The notes: generated by a model not told the origin, from the sequence alone. A DNA stretch of 64,000 nucleotides from Pseudoalteromonas aurantia 208 (GCF_014858725.1 NZ_AQGV01000011.1:186001-250000), one strand, 5' to 3'. Counted from the stretch's first letter, positions 8,178 through 17,557 are shown. Made by a program: numbers and translations.

Positions 8178-10262
8178 TTACCGTCTTGTACGAGTACCAC
8201 TGCGCGGTACTGCTCTACCAGCCGGTTTGGCTGTGATGGGAGCAGACATTTTTTCTTCCATACTTTTAAGCAAGGCTTTTGCTTTTGAGCAGCCTGAAGA
8301 AAGGTGGCTTTTAACATCATCAGGGATGTAAAAAACAGGGATATCAGTGCCATTATCTTGTGGGTTACCAGTAATGTCTGAAACTGGCACGTCCTTATAA
8401 GCAAACAATTGGTGATTGCGTTCACTTTCAGTAAAAAATGGAAAGTTAGGTTCGCTCGTATTTTGATTACGAATAAACCCAAGCGCAGGCCAATGCTCTA
8501 CCATTTGTACAAAACTGTTAATGCCACGGGCATAGTTTACTTGTTGGCCAGCAGGCAAGTGGGTGGCTGACTGATCGTCCACTTGATTGGTCAATACGTC
8601 CCACGGACTTTGAGGTGGCCACCAGTAACTGTAATAAGTCGGCGCAAGAGGGACCATACTTGGCTCTTCTGCTGTACCTTCATTCACTTTATTGACTGTT
8701 GGATCAGTGAAATTCACATTTTGAATGGTACAGTTGAAAAAGTCAGCCTGCCATGGGCAAGCCATGCGTTTGGTTAAATCACCAGGTTGGCACCCGCCAC
8801 CTTCACACTCATCACGCTCTGGGTCTAAACCATTAGGGAAACCACTCCCTATACTTTGATCTTTAATGACATACGGCGCGGCGTAAATCACGGGGTTCTG
8901 CATGCTCCAAGTTACTTCGATACCTGGGCACATTGGCAAGCCGACACAATTACCAACACTGCCTTGGTCAGCATGAAATACACCAAAACTATCTTGTGCT
9001 GACGTGGTTGGCAGTGGTTTTTCATTTGAGAAACTCCCACTGGCCCATTGGCTTAATAAGAAATATTGAGTCTGAGTTAAGGTGAGAAACTTATCGACAA
9101 TATTATCTTCGGCATTACTGACTGAATTGCTGCCAGAATTTACCGGCATTAACGGCAGGTGACCTTCAATCCCATGTTCAAACAGCTGTTGATTGGTTTG
9201 CTCAATTGGCGGTGTTTGTTGCACAGTTGCAGGGTTGACCGGTTTTCTAAAATAGTTGAAATAGGCAGACCTGTTGGCTTGATTTTCTTCGGTGTTGTCT
9301 TTGAAATCAAAAATATTAGAGACGAATGCCGACATAGATTGTACGTTTGATACCCATTGATAGCGACTAATTCGCTGTATTATTGGCTCAATATCACGAT
9401 AGTAATTAGCTTGATATGACGGTTGAAATTCGCCATTGCTATACATTTCAGCACATAGATTTTGTTCACGGATAGCCACGTCGAACATGGTGTCGCTTAA
9501 GTTGGAAATATTAACGATTTCTGGGGCAAAATCAGGAGAGCCGACTATAACCCATGCTGATAACTTTAACTCTTGGCCATCGTTAAAAGTGATGGTGCAA
9601 TAAACTGTGCCATCAGCAATATCATCATGCCAAGAGTCAGCTCCACCGTACGACTCAAGGGGTTCATTACCACCGGCATTACCGTAGCCACCGATGACAA
9701 CTAAACGTCCTTCGTTGTCGGTGATTATATTACCCAAAGACTTAATTTCAGTCCCCTGACAAGGTTTTGGGGGAAAGCTGACTGGGTAATTGTTAGAGGC
9801 GCTCGCTTCATCAAAAATGGCTTTGGCATTGGCCCCTGTGATTGTTCTTGGTCCAGGGTCAATAATTAAACTGCGACGGTTGGTTTCACTGGCGTTGCGC
9901 CATGGTGTACGTCGATTACTGTAGCTGTTCTCTTCACCAAATAACAGATTACCTTGCAACTCATTAAATTCGTACCAAGCCGCCTTTTTATTCGCAATGT
10001 GCACAGTCCATGTGACCGCTTTGACGTTATCACTTGCTAAAGTGAGCTCGTTATTGTCTTCATCAATAATTTTAAATGGCTGGCCTTGTCTGCGGATCCG
10101 TCCTTCCTGATCCTTAAATTGATTTACTGGGCTATCGATTTTGTTGCCCCATTCATCGGCTTCAAAGGGCAAGCCACCAATTTGATCGGGTGCTAAATAG
10201 AATTGACCTTCGCTATTGCCTAATCTGGCGACGCCAACGGAAGGGTGAAGAGAATAGTTCAT
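8178..10262 (-). CDS. lodA: LodA-like cysteine tryptophylquinone amino-acid oxidase
   Basis: A 694-residue protein of the LodA family (L-lysine epsilon-oxidase, glycine oxidase GoxA, AlpP), close to the roughly 700 residues of known members. The family N-terminus is present (HPSVGVARLGNS). The expected cofactor-forming pair is C502 in ACPWQADFF and a tryptophan of YSYWWPP (W547/W548). Such enzymes oxidise an amino acid and release ammonia and hydrogen peroxide; in Pseudoalteromonas tunicata AlpP the peroxide kills competitors and drives biofilm dispersal. No signal peptide is visible, as in the family, and the C-terminus is unusually basic (RAVPRSGTRTRR). An AAGGAT ribosome site precedes the ATG. 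Substrate specificity cannot be read. Confidence 0.9.
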   Translation of the reverse strand: MNYSLHPSVGVARLGNSEGQFYLAPDQIGGLPFEADEWGNKIDSPVNQFKDQEGRIRRQGQPFKIIDEDNNELTLASDNVKAVTWTVHIANKKAAWYEFNELQGNLLFGEENSYSNRRTPWRNASETNRRSLIIDPGPRTITGANAKAIFDEASASNNYPVSFPPKPCQGTEIKSLGNIITDNEGRLVVIGGYGNAGGNEPLESYGGADSWHDDIADGTVYCTITFNDGQELKLSAWVIVGSPDFAPEIVNISNLSDTMFDVAIREQNLCAEMYSNGEFQPSYQANYYRDIEPIIQRISRYQWVSNVQSMSAFVSNIFDFKDNTEENQANRSAYFNYFRKPVNPATVQQTPPIEQTNQQLFEHGIEGHLPLMPVNSGSNSVSNAEDNIVDKFLTLTQTQYFLLSQWASGSFSNEKPLPTTSAQDSFGVFHADQGSVGNCVGLPMCPGIEVTWSMQNPVIYAAPYVIKDQSIGSGFPNGLDPERDECEGGGCQPGDLTKRMACPWQADFFNCTIQNVNFTDPTVNKVNEGTAEEPSMVPLAPTYYSYWWPPQSPWDVLTNQVDDQSATHLPAGQQVNYARGINSFVQMVEHWPALGFIRNQNTSEPNFPFFTESERNHQLFAYKDVPVSDITGNPQDNGTDIPVFYIPDDVKSHLSSGCSKAKALLKSMEEKMSAPITAKPAGRAVPRSGTRTRR

Positions 10263-10363
10263 ATTTATATCCTTTAGATATATTAACTACGGCATATAAA
10301 AAGCACCGGTTAAAAATGTTCACCAGGGCTTACTCATCATGCTGAAAAGCTTCAGCTGAGGAA

Positions 10364-10444
10364 ATGAATGTAGCAGTAAAGTTGAAATATGGATATTTCA
10401 TGGCATTACATGACACCACTTTATTAGTTGCAGAAAAAGACTAG
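10364..10444 (+). CDS. Short ORF with strong ribosome site, leader or lost N-terminus of the next gene
   Basis: A 26-codon ORF (MNVAVKLKYGY...VAEKD) is preceded by GAGGAA right before its ATG, the best ribosome site in the area. Its TAG overlaps the GTG of the following ORF (TAGTG). It could be a coupled leader peptide, or the original N-terminus of the helical-repeat protein, separated by a one-base frameshift. Confidence 0.35.
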   Translation: MNVAVKLKYGYFMALHDTTLLVAEKD

Positions 10445-10911
10445 TGGGTAAAATGGCTCAAGAACAGCTCCCTTTAGCATTTGAACTTTGGCGGGCGGGT
10501 AGTCCGCGGTTCAGGCATTATTTTATCAATCAATGGGGTGAACGCTTCTTAGCACAAGGAAAACTGGAGTTAGCTCAATTCACTTGGCAGCAACTTAGCA
10601 AGCTTTACCCTTATTCACCTTTTGCTTGGCATAAACTGAGTAAACTTGCCGTAAAGATGAATAACGCTGAAGTACAAAAAGTGGCGTTACAACAATTAGC
10701 TGATGCCATCAATCACTTTACGATTGACGACCATGCTTTGATTATGGCATTTATGATGCAGCATGATGCGATCTACCCCCAACTATCACTATGTGCACTT
10801 GAGCGTATAACCCACCAAATGCCAAATCATAAACAAGCTTGGCAAAAATTACATATCAATTATAAGCAGTTGGGGGAAAAGAGCTGGCCAAAAAAGCAAA
10901 GCTGGTGTTAA
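10444..10911 (+). CDS. TPR-like helical-repeat protein, probably frame-disrupted
   Basis: A 155-residue alpha-helical protein. Residues about 20-75 look like TPR helices (ERFLAQGKLELAQFTWQQLSKLYPYSPFAWHKLSKLAV) and about 110-145 like a further repeat. The only in-frame starts are GTG 10444 or ATG 10453, without a ribosome site. The last residues (EKSWPKKQSWC) do not look like TPR sequence. Shifting frame at the GGGGG run near 10872 gives GKELAKKAKLVLSTL, a natural helix, ending at 10922. Both ends therefore look disturbed. It is divergent from lodA, which hints at a common function, but this is only context. Confidence 0.55.
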   Translation: MGKMAQEQLPLAFELWRAGSPRFRHYFINQWGERFLAQGKLELAQFTWQQLSKLYPYSPFAWHKLSKLAVKMNNAEVQKVALQQLADAINHFTIDDHALIMAFMMQHDAIYPQLSLCALERITHQMPNHKQAWQKLHINYKQLGEKSWPKKQSWC

Positions 10912-11440
10912 GCACACTCTAATTGATATGTGAAAGGGAACCATAAAACGGAATATGGGTGTTAGTTGAGGTTTTTTTTGATAATAAGGGGTTGGCATCA
11001 CCATTTTGAAGTGATGAAACTTTTGCAATATCAAAAGTTTTTTGAATCACTAAGGATAGAGTGTAAAGAAATAAAAATAAGGACGTTATATAACACTTTT
11101 TATCATTCTGACCGTGTTAGATAAATAGAATTCTCTTTGAGGTAACGAGGTTTTTATGTATTGAATTCCTCAGGCTTTTGATTTCAATTGTTTTTATTTT
11201 TTTCATTGAGACATCAGTAAAAAGTCACTACAACCTCAAGTATTTTTCAACTGGCTGTTAGATTATGTTTTTTGATTTCATCATTAAATATTTATTTTTA
11301 GATTGAACTGGAATAGAGATGGAATTAACCGTTTCTTGTGAGGTATTACTTAGTGGACCATAGGCAACAGCAGGGGCAAGTGGCAAACGTACTGAATAAG
11401 TTCAATTAACAACGTATCAGTAAATAAAAAGGGAAATAGA
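10912..11440. other. AT-rich intergenic region
   Basis: About 530 bp without a convincing gene. The one structure seen is ACTTTTG (11019-11025) pairing with CAAAAGT (11032-11038) followed by a short T run, a weak terminator candidate for the helical-repeat gene. The rest is AT-rich and presumably carries the promoter of the next serine hydrolase. Confidence 0.5.
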
Positions 11441-12637
11441 ATGGCCAGTAAACTAACAATTAAAATCTTGGTTATGACGACATTACTCAGCGTTGCGAGT
11501 AATGGTATTTTTATATCTACCGCCAACGCAGAAAGTCGCATTGCACCAGAGGTAACCAATGCGGAAAAATCACTGTCATTTTGGGATTTGCCTTATCTTA
11601 AGCAGGCCTATATTTCTGCGGCACCAAAAGATAGAAAAGAGGGGATTTCTGTTGGGCAATTGGGGGACAGAGTGGCTAAAAAAAATATTATTAAGTTAGC
11701 CGAAGAAATAGCGCAAGGTAAATACGGTCTTTATGACGGCTTGTTAATTAGTCACAAAGGTAAGCTGGTGTTTGAATCTTACTACCGACGAGGTCGTGTA
11801 AATTTGGCTGCAGGGCAGGCATCGGCAGCAAAAACTTATACCAGCTTGGCACTAGGTCGTGCAATTCAATTAGGCTATTTAAGCATGGCTGACTTAGACA
11901 AGCCGCTTGTCAGTTTTTTGAAAGACGTAGACACGACTAAGCTCGTTGCAGGGGCAGAAAAAATCACCCTGCATAAAGCGCTCACCATGCGTGGTGGTAT
12001 TCGTGTGAGTGACGAGCAAGTGAAGGCATTGGAGGAGACGCCCGCCAAATTAAAAGGTCAAGGGCAAGTTCAAGCGTTACTTGAACACAGTACGCCTATT
12101 AATTCTGAGTCTCAGCGTTATTCATATGGTAATTTTAATCCGACCTTGGTGATGCAAGTACTGGATGCTGTGGTGCCAGGTACTGCGCAGAGTTTCATTA
12201 AAAAGGAGTTGTTGGATAAACTGGGGATCACCAACTATCGTTGGCAAAATGCAATCAGTGGCTTGCCCGAAGCGGGTTGGCGTGTGAGTTTAACGTCGCG
12301 CGATATGCTGAAATGGGGCGCTTTGCTTGCCAATAAAGGTAAGTGGCAGGGCGAGCAGCTTATTTCAATGGCCTACTTAAACAAGGGTACCCGTGGTATT
12401 GTACAACCTGCTGAAGCGTGGATCCCAAAAGCTTATCAGTATGGGTATTATATTTATCAAATGGATATACCTGTTAAAGGCAAAAGCTATAATGCCAATT
12501 TTGCTTGGGGTGGTGGGGGGCAATACATCATCACCATTGCAGAGCTTGATTTAATTGTGGTGATTAAAGGTCACGACCAGGAAGATAAGATCATGCCACA
12601 TGCTTTAAAAACCATAGTTCCCGTGTTTGCTCATTAA
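11441..12637 (+). CDS. Secreted serine hydrolase, beta-lactamase family
   Basis: A 398-residue protein with a signal peptide cleaved after ANA (about residue 30). The PF00144-type domain has the SxxK motif S128-A-A-K131 and the Y229-G-N motif. A glycine-rich WGGGGQYI (about residues 363-370) stands where class C enzymes have KTG. Its architecture matches periplasmic beta-lactamase-related esterases or amidases. It shares the fold with the hydrolases at 4.3 and 47.7 kb but little visible sequence identity, so these are not recent duplicates. It is monocistronic; the substrate is unknown. Confidence 0.85.
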   Translation: MASKLTIKILVMTTLLSVASNGIFISTANAESRIAPEVTNAEKSLSFWDLPYLKQAYISAAPKDRKEGISVGQLGDRVAKKNIIKLAEEIAQGKYGLYDGLLISHKGKLVFESYYRRGRVNLAAGQASAAKTYTSLALGRAIQLGYLSMADLDKPLVSFLKDVDTTKLVAGAEKITLHKALTMRGGIRVSDEQVKALEETPAKLKGQGQVQALLEHSTPINSESQRYSYGNFNPTLVMQVLDAVVPGTAQSFIKKELLDKLGITNYRWQNAISGLPEAGWRVSLTSRDMLKWGALLANKGKWQGEQLISMAYLNKGTRGIVQPAEAWIPKAYQYGYYIYQMDIPVKGKSYNANFAWGGGGQYIITIAELDLIVVIKGHDQEDKIMPHALKTIVPVFAH

Positions 12638-12691
12638 ACGTGTCAGAGTAAAAATCAATGAAAGAGGTCAACATGGTTGGCCTTATCTATT

Positions 12692-12886
12692 TAACCTCAG
12701 CTCTGGATAAGCGAATTTGCCCAATAAAGCTATTTTTCTCATTCTCGGCGTTGCTTTCATTTGTAATAGCCCGCTATTACTGCATAAAAGCGCCTTGATA
12801 TTGAACAAAATATCATCATTGGATTGTACATAAGTTTATTTTCAAAACATTTTCTATTCCAAAACCCTTATCCAAATCTGAGGTTA
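12692..12886 (-). repeat. 195-bp dispersed element, copy A, with terminal inverted repeats
   Basis: This copy is the reverse complement of 15421-15615, with about 11 by-eye mismatches over 195 bp. Both ends carry imperfect 22-bp terminal inverted repeats starting TAACCTCAG and continuing through TGGATAAG (19 of 22 match). An internal hairpin GTAATAG-CTATTAC is conserved. It has no coding capacity, so it looks like a MITE or similar non-autonomous element. It lies between converging genes, with its 'TTTGG' end 11 bp from the stop of the gene at 12898. No clear target duplication. Confidence 0.85.
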
Positions 12887-12897
12887 TTTATTGATAT

Positions 12898-13606
12898 CTA
12901 ATTGGTTTTGTATTTTTTCAAAAGCGGCTTTAAAGCGCGAACTAACAGAGGAGAAGTGCTTTTACTCATGGCGATATAAAGCTGGAATTCATTTGGATTA
13001 AACGTAAACACTTTCTTTAATAATTCGTACTGAAGGTCAGAGCTTTCTACGTGAGTTTTGATCATTGCATCAGTGGCGATAATTAAATCTATTCTTTTAG
13101 AAAACAACATTTCTATGTTTTGTTTGTTGGTCGTTGTTAAATACAAATCTAAATTTTGGTCAATGTTATTGTGTTTTAAATAATGGTGGGTACTGTCTTC
13201 TCTCGTTACAGCGATTGAGTATTGGTTGGCATCGTCAATGGTGTTAATTTTGACATGTGAATGCTCTTTCAGTGTCCATATATGTCCTTTAAGGGTGCTT
13301 ATCGAACCTATCCAATGGAAAAGTTTCTCACGATCTTTTGTTCTTGCAATGGAGAATATAAGCACGTTCGGTTGCTCTAATGCGACCTTGTAAGCCCTTG
13401 CCAAGGGTATACTTCAATGGGCGCATTAAAGTTGACTTCAGCCATTATTTTTTCACTAGTCGTACTGCCACACCTTTAACAGGCTTGTTTTCCTCACTGA
13501 TTTGAAAAGGCGGGAAGTGCTCTGTCACGACTCTGATTGATTGAGCGTTGGTCGTAACGTTTAAGCTGAAGAGTGTAATAGAAAGCACAAATAATTTGTT
13601 TCTCAT
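12898..13606 (-). pseudogene. Periplasmic solute-binding protein family 3, frameshifted
   Basis: The ATG at 13606 begins a good secretory protein: MRNKLFVLSITLFSLNVTTNA, then VVTEHFPPFQISEENKPVKGV, the usual start of a family 3 amino-acid-binding protein. The frame stops at VRLVKK*. Skipping one base in the A run continues as IMAEVNFNAPIEVYPW, and a second shift at CCTTGGCAAGG joins ARAYKVALEQPNVLIFSIARTK and the remaining 160 residues. The intact product would be about 236 residues. Two frame breaks at short homopolymers mean either a decayed gene or sequencing indels. The open part alone covers 12898-13404. Confidence 0.75.
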
Positions 13607-13899
13607 TGTCACGGTTAAATGACCTTAATTGGATCAAGGGTACTATTTATTGTAGTTAAATCTATAGAGGTGGGATTTGTATGATTGATGCGGTTTCTTA
13701 CATCATTGAACTTTAGCGTTTAAGGACGATCTTATCGGCAACGGTTTTCATTTTTTAAGTGCCGCTATAGTAAAAATGAAAGGTGTCGCCTTGTTTTTAT
13801 TGCAACTGCCGCCTTTAAATGTTGACCTCCTTCATATTCTAGACAACCATATGATGTAACCTCCTAAAAGCGCATCATAATGTAACAGCAGGTAGTTTT

Positions 13900-15423
13900 A
13901 TGAAATTTCAACGTCCTTGGGCGTCAGCTTTATTATTGTTAACGTGTATTGCTATTACCTTAACTTTTCATCACCACATTGCGAGTTTTTACGTTAAGCA
14001 TGCGATTGATTCTGAGTTGGAGTTCTTGCTAGAAAAGCTCGAAACGCATGTGGGAGAAGCGATTGACATGAATGAGCAGTTTATGCGAGATCTCACTTTT
14101 GATTGTTCAGCATCTGATATTATGAAAATGCAGCGGGCGGCATTTACAAGTCCGCATGTGCGCTTATTTGAGATTCATACACAAAGTGGTAAACAATGTT
14201 CAAGTCATGGTAGGGCGGTTGAACAAAGCGAAGAAGACTCATGGCATACTCTGAAAGATAACGTGTTTATTGGCTCTGAGTTAAATAATATTACCCATAC
14301 CCATGACCTTGCTGTGATTAATACAGCTCCTAATTACAAACTCATTGCCGATATAGAGCCTATTCATATCCCTCGGGCATTTTGTGATGAGTGTGCTGTA
14401 TTAAAAGTTCAATTGAATAACCTCGATATTTTGGTGAGTGATATTGATAGTCAAACAAACGACTTGGCTTTGTCTTCTTTTATTTATTCAGATAAATATC
14501 CATTTTCTTTGTCACTGTCGGTGTCGAAAAACTATTTATCACCTGTAGAGCATTGGAGTGGTGCGATTAGTTTAGGCATTGGTGCAACTTTAGGGTTATT
14601 ACTGGTTTTTGCTATGCAATGGTTGTTAAGTCAGAATCAAACTATGGAAGCTTTGATAAAGCAGGGACTGCAAGCGCATGAGTTCAAGCCATATTACCAG
14701 CCTATTTTACACTCTAAGTCGGGAAAAATAGTGGGCTGCGAGGTGTTAGTACGCTGGGTAAAAGAAGATGGCACGGTTATTCCGCCTTATCAGTTTATTC
14801 CATTTGCAGAAGATTCTGGTCTTATTATTCCAATTACCGAGCAGTTACTTTATCGAGTTGTACGTGATATTAAAAAGTTGAACTGGGCTGACACAGATAA
14901 GTTTATGAGTGTGAATATAGTACCTGAACATCTTTATAGTAATGATTTATATGATTATATTTTATCTTTAAAAACAGATGATAGCTGGAGTTTTAACAAT
15001 TTATCGTTGGAGATCACGGAGCGCAGAAAAATTGAAGACTTACAGCAAGCTAAAGTGACTTTATCTAAATTCTACGAGATGGGTATTGAGCTTAAACTTG
15101 ATGACGCGGGGACGGGTTATGGTGGATTCTCGTACGTACAAGAATTGGGTATTTCCACGATTAAAATCGACAAAATGTTTGTTGATGTGATTGGCACCGA
15201 TGATATGAAAAGCTCGGTACTCTCGTCAATTATTGCGTTTGCTGAGGCATCATCTAAAAAAACCATTGCCGAAGGGGTTGAAACCAATGAGCAAGTGGAA
15301 TATTTGGCCAAGCACGGCGTGTATAAAATACAGGGCTATGTTTATGCCAAACCCATGCCGTTTAATGAACTGGTGGAGTGGAAGAAGGTAGCTAAAAACC
15401 TCATTACGATGAAACATAGTTAA
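13900..15423 (+). CDS. CSS-motif EAL-domain cyclic di-GMP phosphodiesterase
   Basis: A 507-residue membrane protein. TM1 is at about residues 8-25. A periplasmic CSS-motif domain carries the signature C100-S-S, with a further cysteine pair at 162/165. TM2 is at about 219-243 and a cytoplasmic EAL domain at about 255-495. The EAL signature reads E281-V-L-V-R; LEITER, LDDAGTGYGG, IKIDKMF, AEGVET and IQGYVYAKP are all present, so it should be an active phosphodiesterase. In E. coli, CSS-EAL proteins are redox-controlled through the periplasmic cysteines (DsbA/DsbB). The final TAA is the first three bases of repeat element copy B. Confidence 0.92.
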   Translation: MKFQRPWASALLLLTCIAITLTFHHHIASFYVKHAIDSELEFLLEKLETHVGEAIDMNEQFMRDLTFDCSASDIMKMQRAAFTSPHVRLFEIHTQSGKQCSSHGRAVEQSEEDSWHTLKDNVFIGSELNNITHTHDLAVINTAPNYKLIADIEPIHIPRAFCDECAVLKVQLNNLDILVSDIDSQTNDLALSSFIYSDKYPFSLSLSVSKNYLSPVEHWSGAISLGIGATLGLLLVFAMQWLLSQNQTMEALIKQGLQAHEFKPYYQPILHSKSGKIVGCEVLVRWVKEDGTVIPPYQFIPFAEDSGLIIPITEQLLYRVVRDIKKLNWADTDKFMSVNIVPEHLYSNDLYDYILSLKTDDSWSFNNLSLEITERRKIEDLQQAKVTLSKFYEMGIELKLDDAGTGYGGFSYVQELGISTIKIDKMFVDVIGTDDMKSSVLSSIIAFAEASSKKTIAEGVETNEQVEYLAKHGVYKIQGYVYAKPMPFNELVEWKKVAKNLITMKHS

Positions 15424-15615
15424 CCTCAGGTTTGGATAAGGGTTTTGGAATAGAAAATGTCTTGAAAACAAACTTATGTACAATCCAATGATGATATTTT
15501 GTTCAATATCAAGGCGCTTTTATGCAGTAATAGTAGGCTATTACAAATGCAAGCAACGCCGAGAGTGAGGAAAGTCGCTTTATCGGGCAAATTCGCTTAT
15601 CCAGAGCTGAGGTTA
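15421..15615 (+). repeat. 195-bp dispersed element, copy B, with terminal inverted repeats
   Basis: It starts TAACCTCAG and ends CTGAGGTTA, with imperfect 22-bp terminal inverted repeats. It is the inverted partner of 12692-12886. The leading TAA provides the stop codon of the CSS-EAL gene. The internal GTAATAG-TAGG-CTATTAC hairpin differs from copy A only in the loop. Confidence 0.85.
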
Positions 15616-16103
15616 GTTAGTATTAAGTGGCTCGTTTTTAGCGATTCGTTCTACAGCTGAGCCAGGTTACGAAGTAACTTGGCTGAATACCTCGATATCA
15701 TACATTTCCGAGTGGCCTAGATTTTCTACTTATCGCGTCACGTAATTTTTATAAGTTATTGAAAATTTGACTTTGTTTTTGTGGTGATTACCTAGAAATG
15801 CACCTTTCCCCTCCTTTGTTGAGCCCTTTTATAAGACGGTTACATTGATTACGTCACACAGTTATGTTTATCACTGGCAAGCACTGCGATTTTCCTCTGA
15901 AATGGCCTCTGTTTTATGATCACAGCGCCAGTTATTACTCTAAAAGTGACAAAAATGCTGCTGAGAAATAGCCGAAAAGCATAAATCGGCAAATATTTTA
16001 AACAAAATTGCAAAAAATCGTTCGAATAGGCCCATTGGAACGACAGTCGGACGCAATTGAGACATTGTTCATATCGAATCTTAATACTTGAACGGAAAAT
16101 GAT
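15616..16103. other. Intergenic region with an 11-bp hairpin
   Basis: No gene is seen. AGCCAGGTTAC (15660-15670) pairs with GTAACTTGGCT (15674-15684) around a GAA loop, with one G-T pair and no T run after it. The remainder is presumed promoter sequence for the membrane-protein genes that follow. Confidence 0.5.
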
Positions 16104-16514
16104 ATGAAAATCTTTGAATGGCATGGCACACGCAACCAGTTACTTTCTTTATTGTGGGTTTTTTTAACTGTGAATTACATTTATTGCGATGTGTTTACAT
16201 TACATCTGGCCCAATATCTAGAAGCATTTTTGTCGGGGGAAGTCGGTGATATGAAAATCACTGAAGAATTTTTACTCGCTTTTGCTGTTGTGTTGCAAAT
16301 ACCCATGATCATGATTGTTTTGTCGAGCACCTTAACTTTCAGGCTGAGCAAATATTGTAATATCGTTGCCGGGCTTATTACCACCTCAGTTCAAACCTAT
16401 ACCGTGACAATGGGCGGCACACTTCATTATATGTTCTTTAGCTTTTTCGAGATTTGTACGGGGTTACTCATTATTTATTTGGCAGTCACTTGGCAACAAG
16501 AGTCCGCAGAGTAG
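16104..16514 (+). CDS. DUF6326-like four-TM membrane protein
   Basis: A 136-residue integral membrane protein with four hydrophobic segments (about 12-32, 54-76, 82-102 and 107-127). The YIYCDVFTLH segment after TM1 and the GLITTSVQTYT segment fit small proteins annotated as DUF6326. Function unknown. The next gene starts about 30 bp downstream on the same strand, so co-transcription is likely. Confidence 0.7.
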   Translation: MKIFEWHGTRNQLLSLLWVFLTVNYIYCDVFTLHLAQYLEAFLSGEVGDMKITEEFLLAFAVVLQIPMIMIVLSSTLTFRLSKYCNIVAGLITTSVQTYTVTMGGTLHYMFFSFFEICTGLLIIYLAVTWQQESAE

Positions 16515-16545
16515 GTCGTTATAGCCGTATTTATGGAACATAAAA

Positions 16546-17280
16546 ATGAAGAGAGAAAAAAATCAAAATATGCAACGTTTTTACGCAAGGCTTGCAGGGT
16601 TGTCTTATATTATTTTTACTGTGGCTGGATTAGTCAAAAACTTTTTGTTAGATACAGGGTTATCAGATATCAATGCGCTTGACGCAAATCGTATCTTTGC
16701 AAATGAAATGCATTTTCGCTTCGAAATTTTGGCAGAAATGGTGATGTTTCTGGGTGTAATGATGGCATCAGTGTCATTTTATTTTGTGTTGAAGAGTGTC
16801 AATAAACAGCTTGCGCAAACCGCTTTATGCTTGAGGTTAATTGAAACTGTTTTTGGTGGTGTTGCGGTTATTTTTAGTATGGCGATGCTGGCATTGTCGA
16901 GTAAAACGTATCTTTTAGAGATGTTTGATTTGGAGCAAGTGCATACGTTAGTACGTGTTGTTGCAAGCTTTAGAGCTCCAGCCTATGAATATAGTTGGAT
17001 ATTCATGGGAATAGCAGGCGTTATTACATTTTATTTGTTTTTTAAAACACGTTATATACCAAGAGCGTGGTCAGTATGGGGCATGTTTACATACACAAGC
17101 TTGATATTGTACCCGATAGCAAAGTTATTGGCCCCAATTCCCCACGAAGTAATGTATTTACTGATGCCAGGTGCGCTTTTTGAATTAGGCGTTGGTATTT
17201 GGTTGCTCACAGTGGGGATTAAATTGCCAAAAAGTGATGCTGATGCGTTAGACGTGAGTCAATTAGCAAGCAAAGAGTAA
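16546..17280 (+). CDS. DUF4386-family membrane protein
   Basis: A 244-residue protein with six hydrophobic segments. The opening RFYARLAGLSYIIFTVAGL and the following LRLIETVFGGVAVIFSMAML pattern match DUF4386 proteins, whose function is unknown. An in-frame ATG at codon 9 (MQRFYARL) is an alternative start. It is paired with the upstream DUF6326-like gene; both families are often found beside regulators and one-gene membrane proteins, as here. Confidence 0.75.
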   Translation: MKREKNQNMQRFYARLAGLSYIIFTVAGLVKNFLLDTGLSDINALDANRIFANEMHFRFEILAEMVMFLGVMMASVSFYFVLKSVNKQLAQTALCLRLIETVFGGVAVIFSMAMLALSSKTYLLEMFDLEQVHTLVRVVASFRAPAYEYSWIFMGIAGVITFYLFFKTRYIPRAWSVWGMFTYTSLILYPIAKLLAPIPHEVMYLLMPGALFELGVGIWLLTVGIKLPKSDADALDVSQLASKE

Positions 17281-17505
17281 TTCTCATTCGGTGCGACATG
17301 AATATAAATTGATTCATTGATTTGAGTTGCATGGTTTCAGTAACACGGTTTTAGTCACATGGGTGATCCTATTAGCTTTGATTTAAAGGTTAACCCACAA
17401 ATGACGATATCATAAGATGTGGTTATCAGGAGCTACCCAATAGCTTAAGACACTTTGATGAAGTGAATGCTATTGGGAACACACTGCCGGTGGACCATTA
17501 TGCTA

Positions 17506-17537
17506 TTTGACTTTACAATTACGTTTGTAAAGTCAAA
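17506..17537. promoter_or_regulatory. Perfect 13-bp inverted repeat upstream of the AraC-type regulator
   Basis: TTTGACTTTACAA (17506-17518) and TTGTAAAGTCAAA (17525-17537) are exact complements around TTACGT, 20 bp before the ATG at 17558. A T run does not follow, so it is more likely an operator or leader hairpin than a terminator. Autoregulation is inferred. Confidence 0.5.
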
Positions 17538-17557
17538 AGCGCATACCTGGTAACAAA

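Noticed and set aside
11350..11559. Minus-strand ORF over the start of the serine hydrolase
   Set aside because: It is a shadow of the signal peptide region on the opposite strand.
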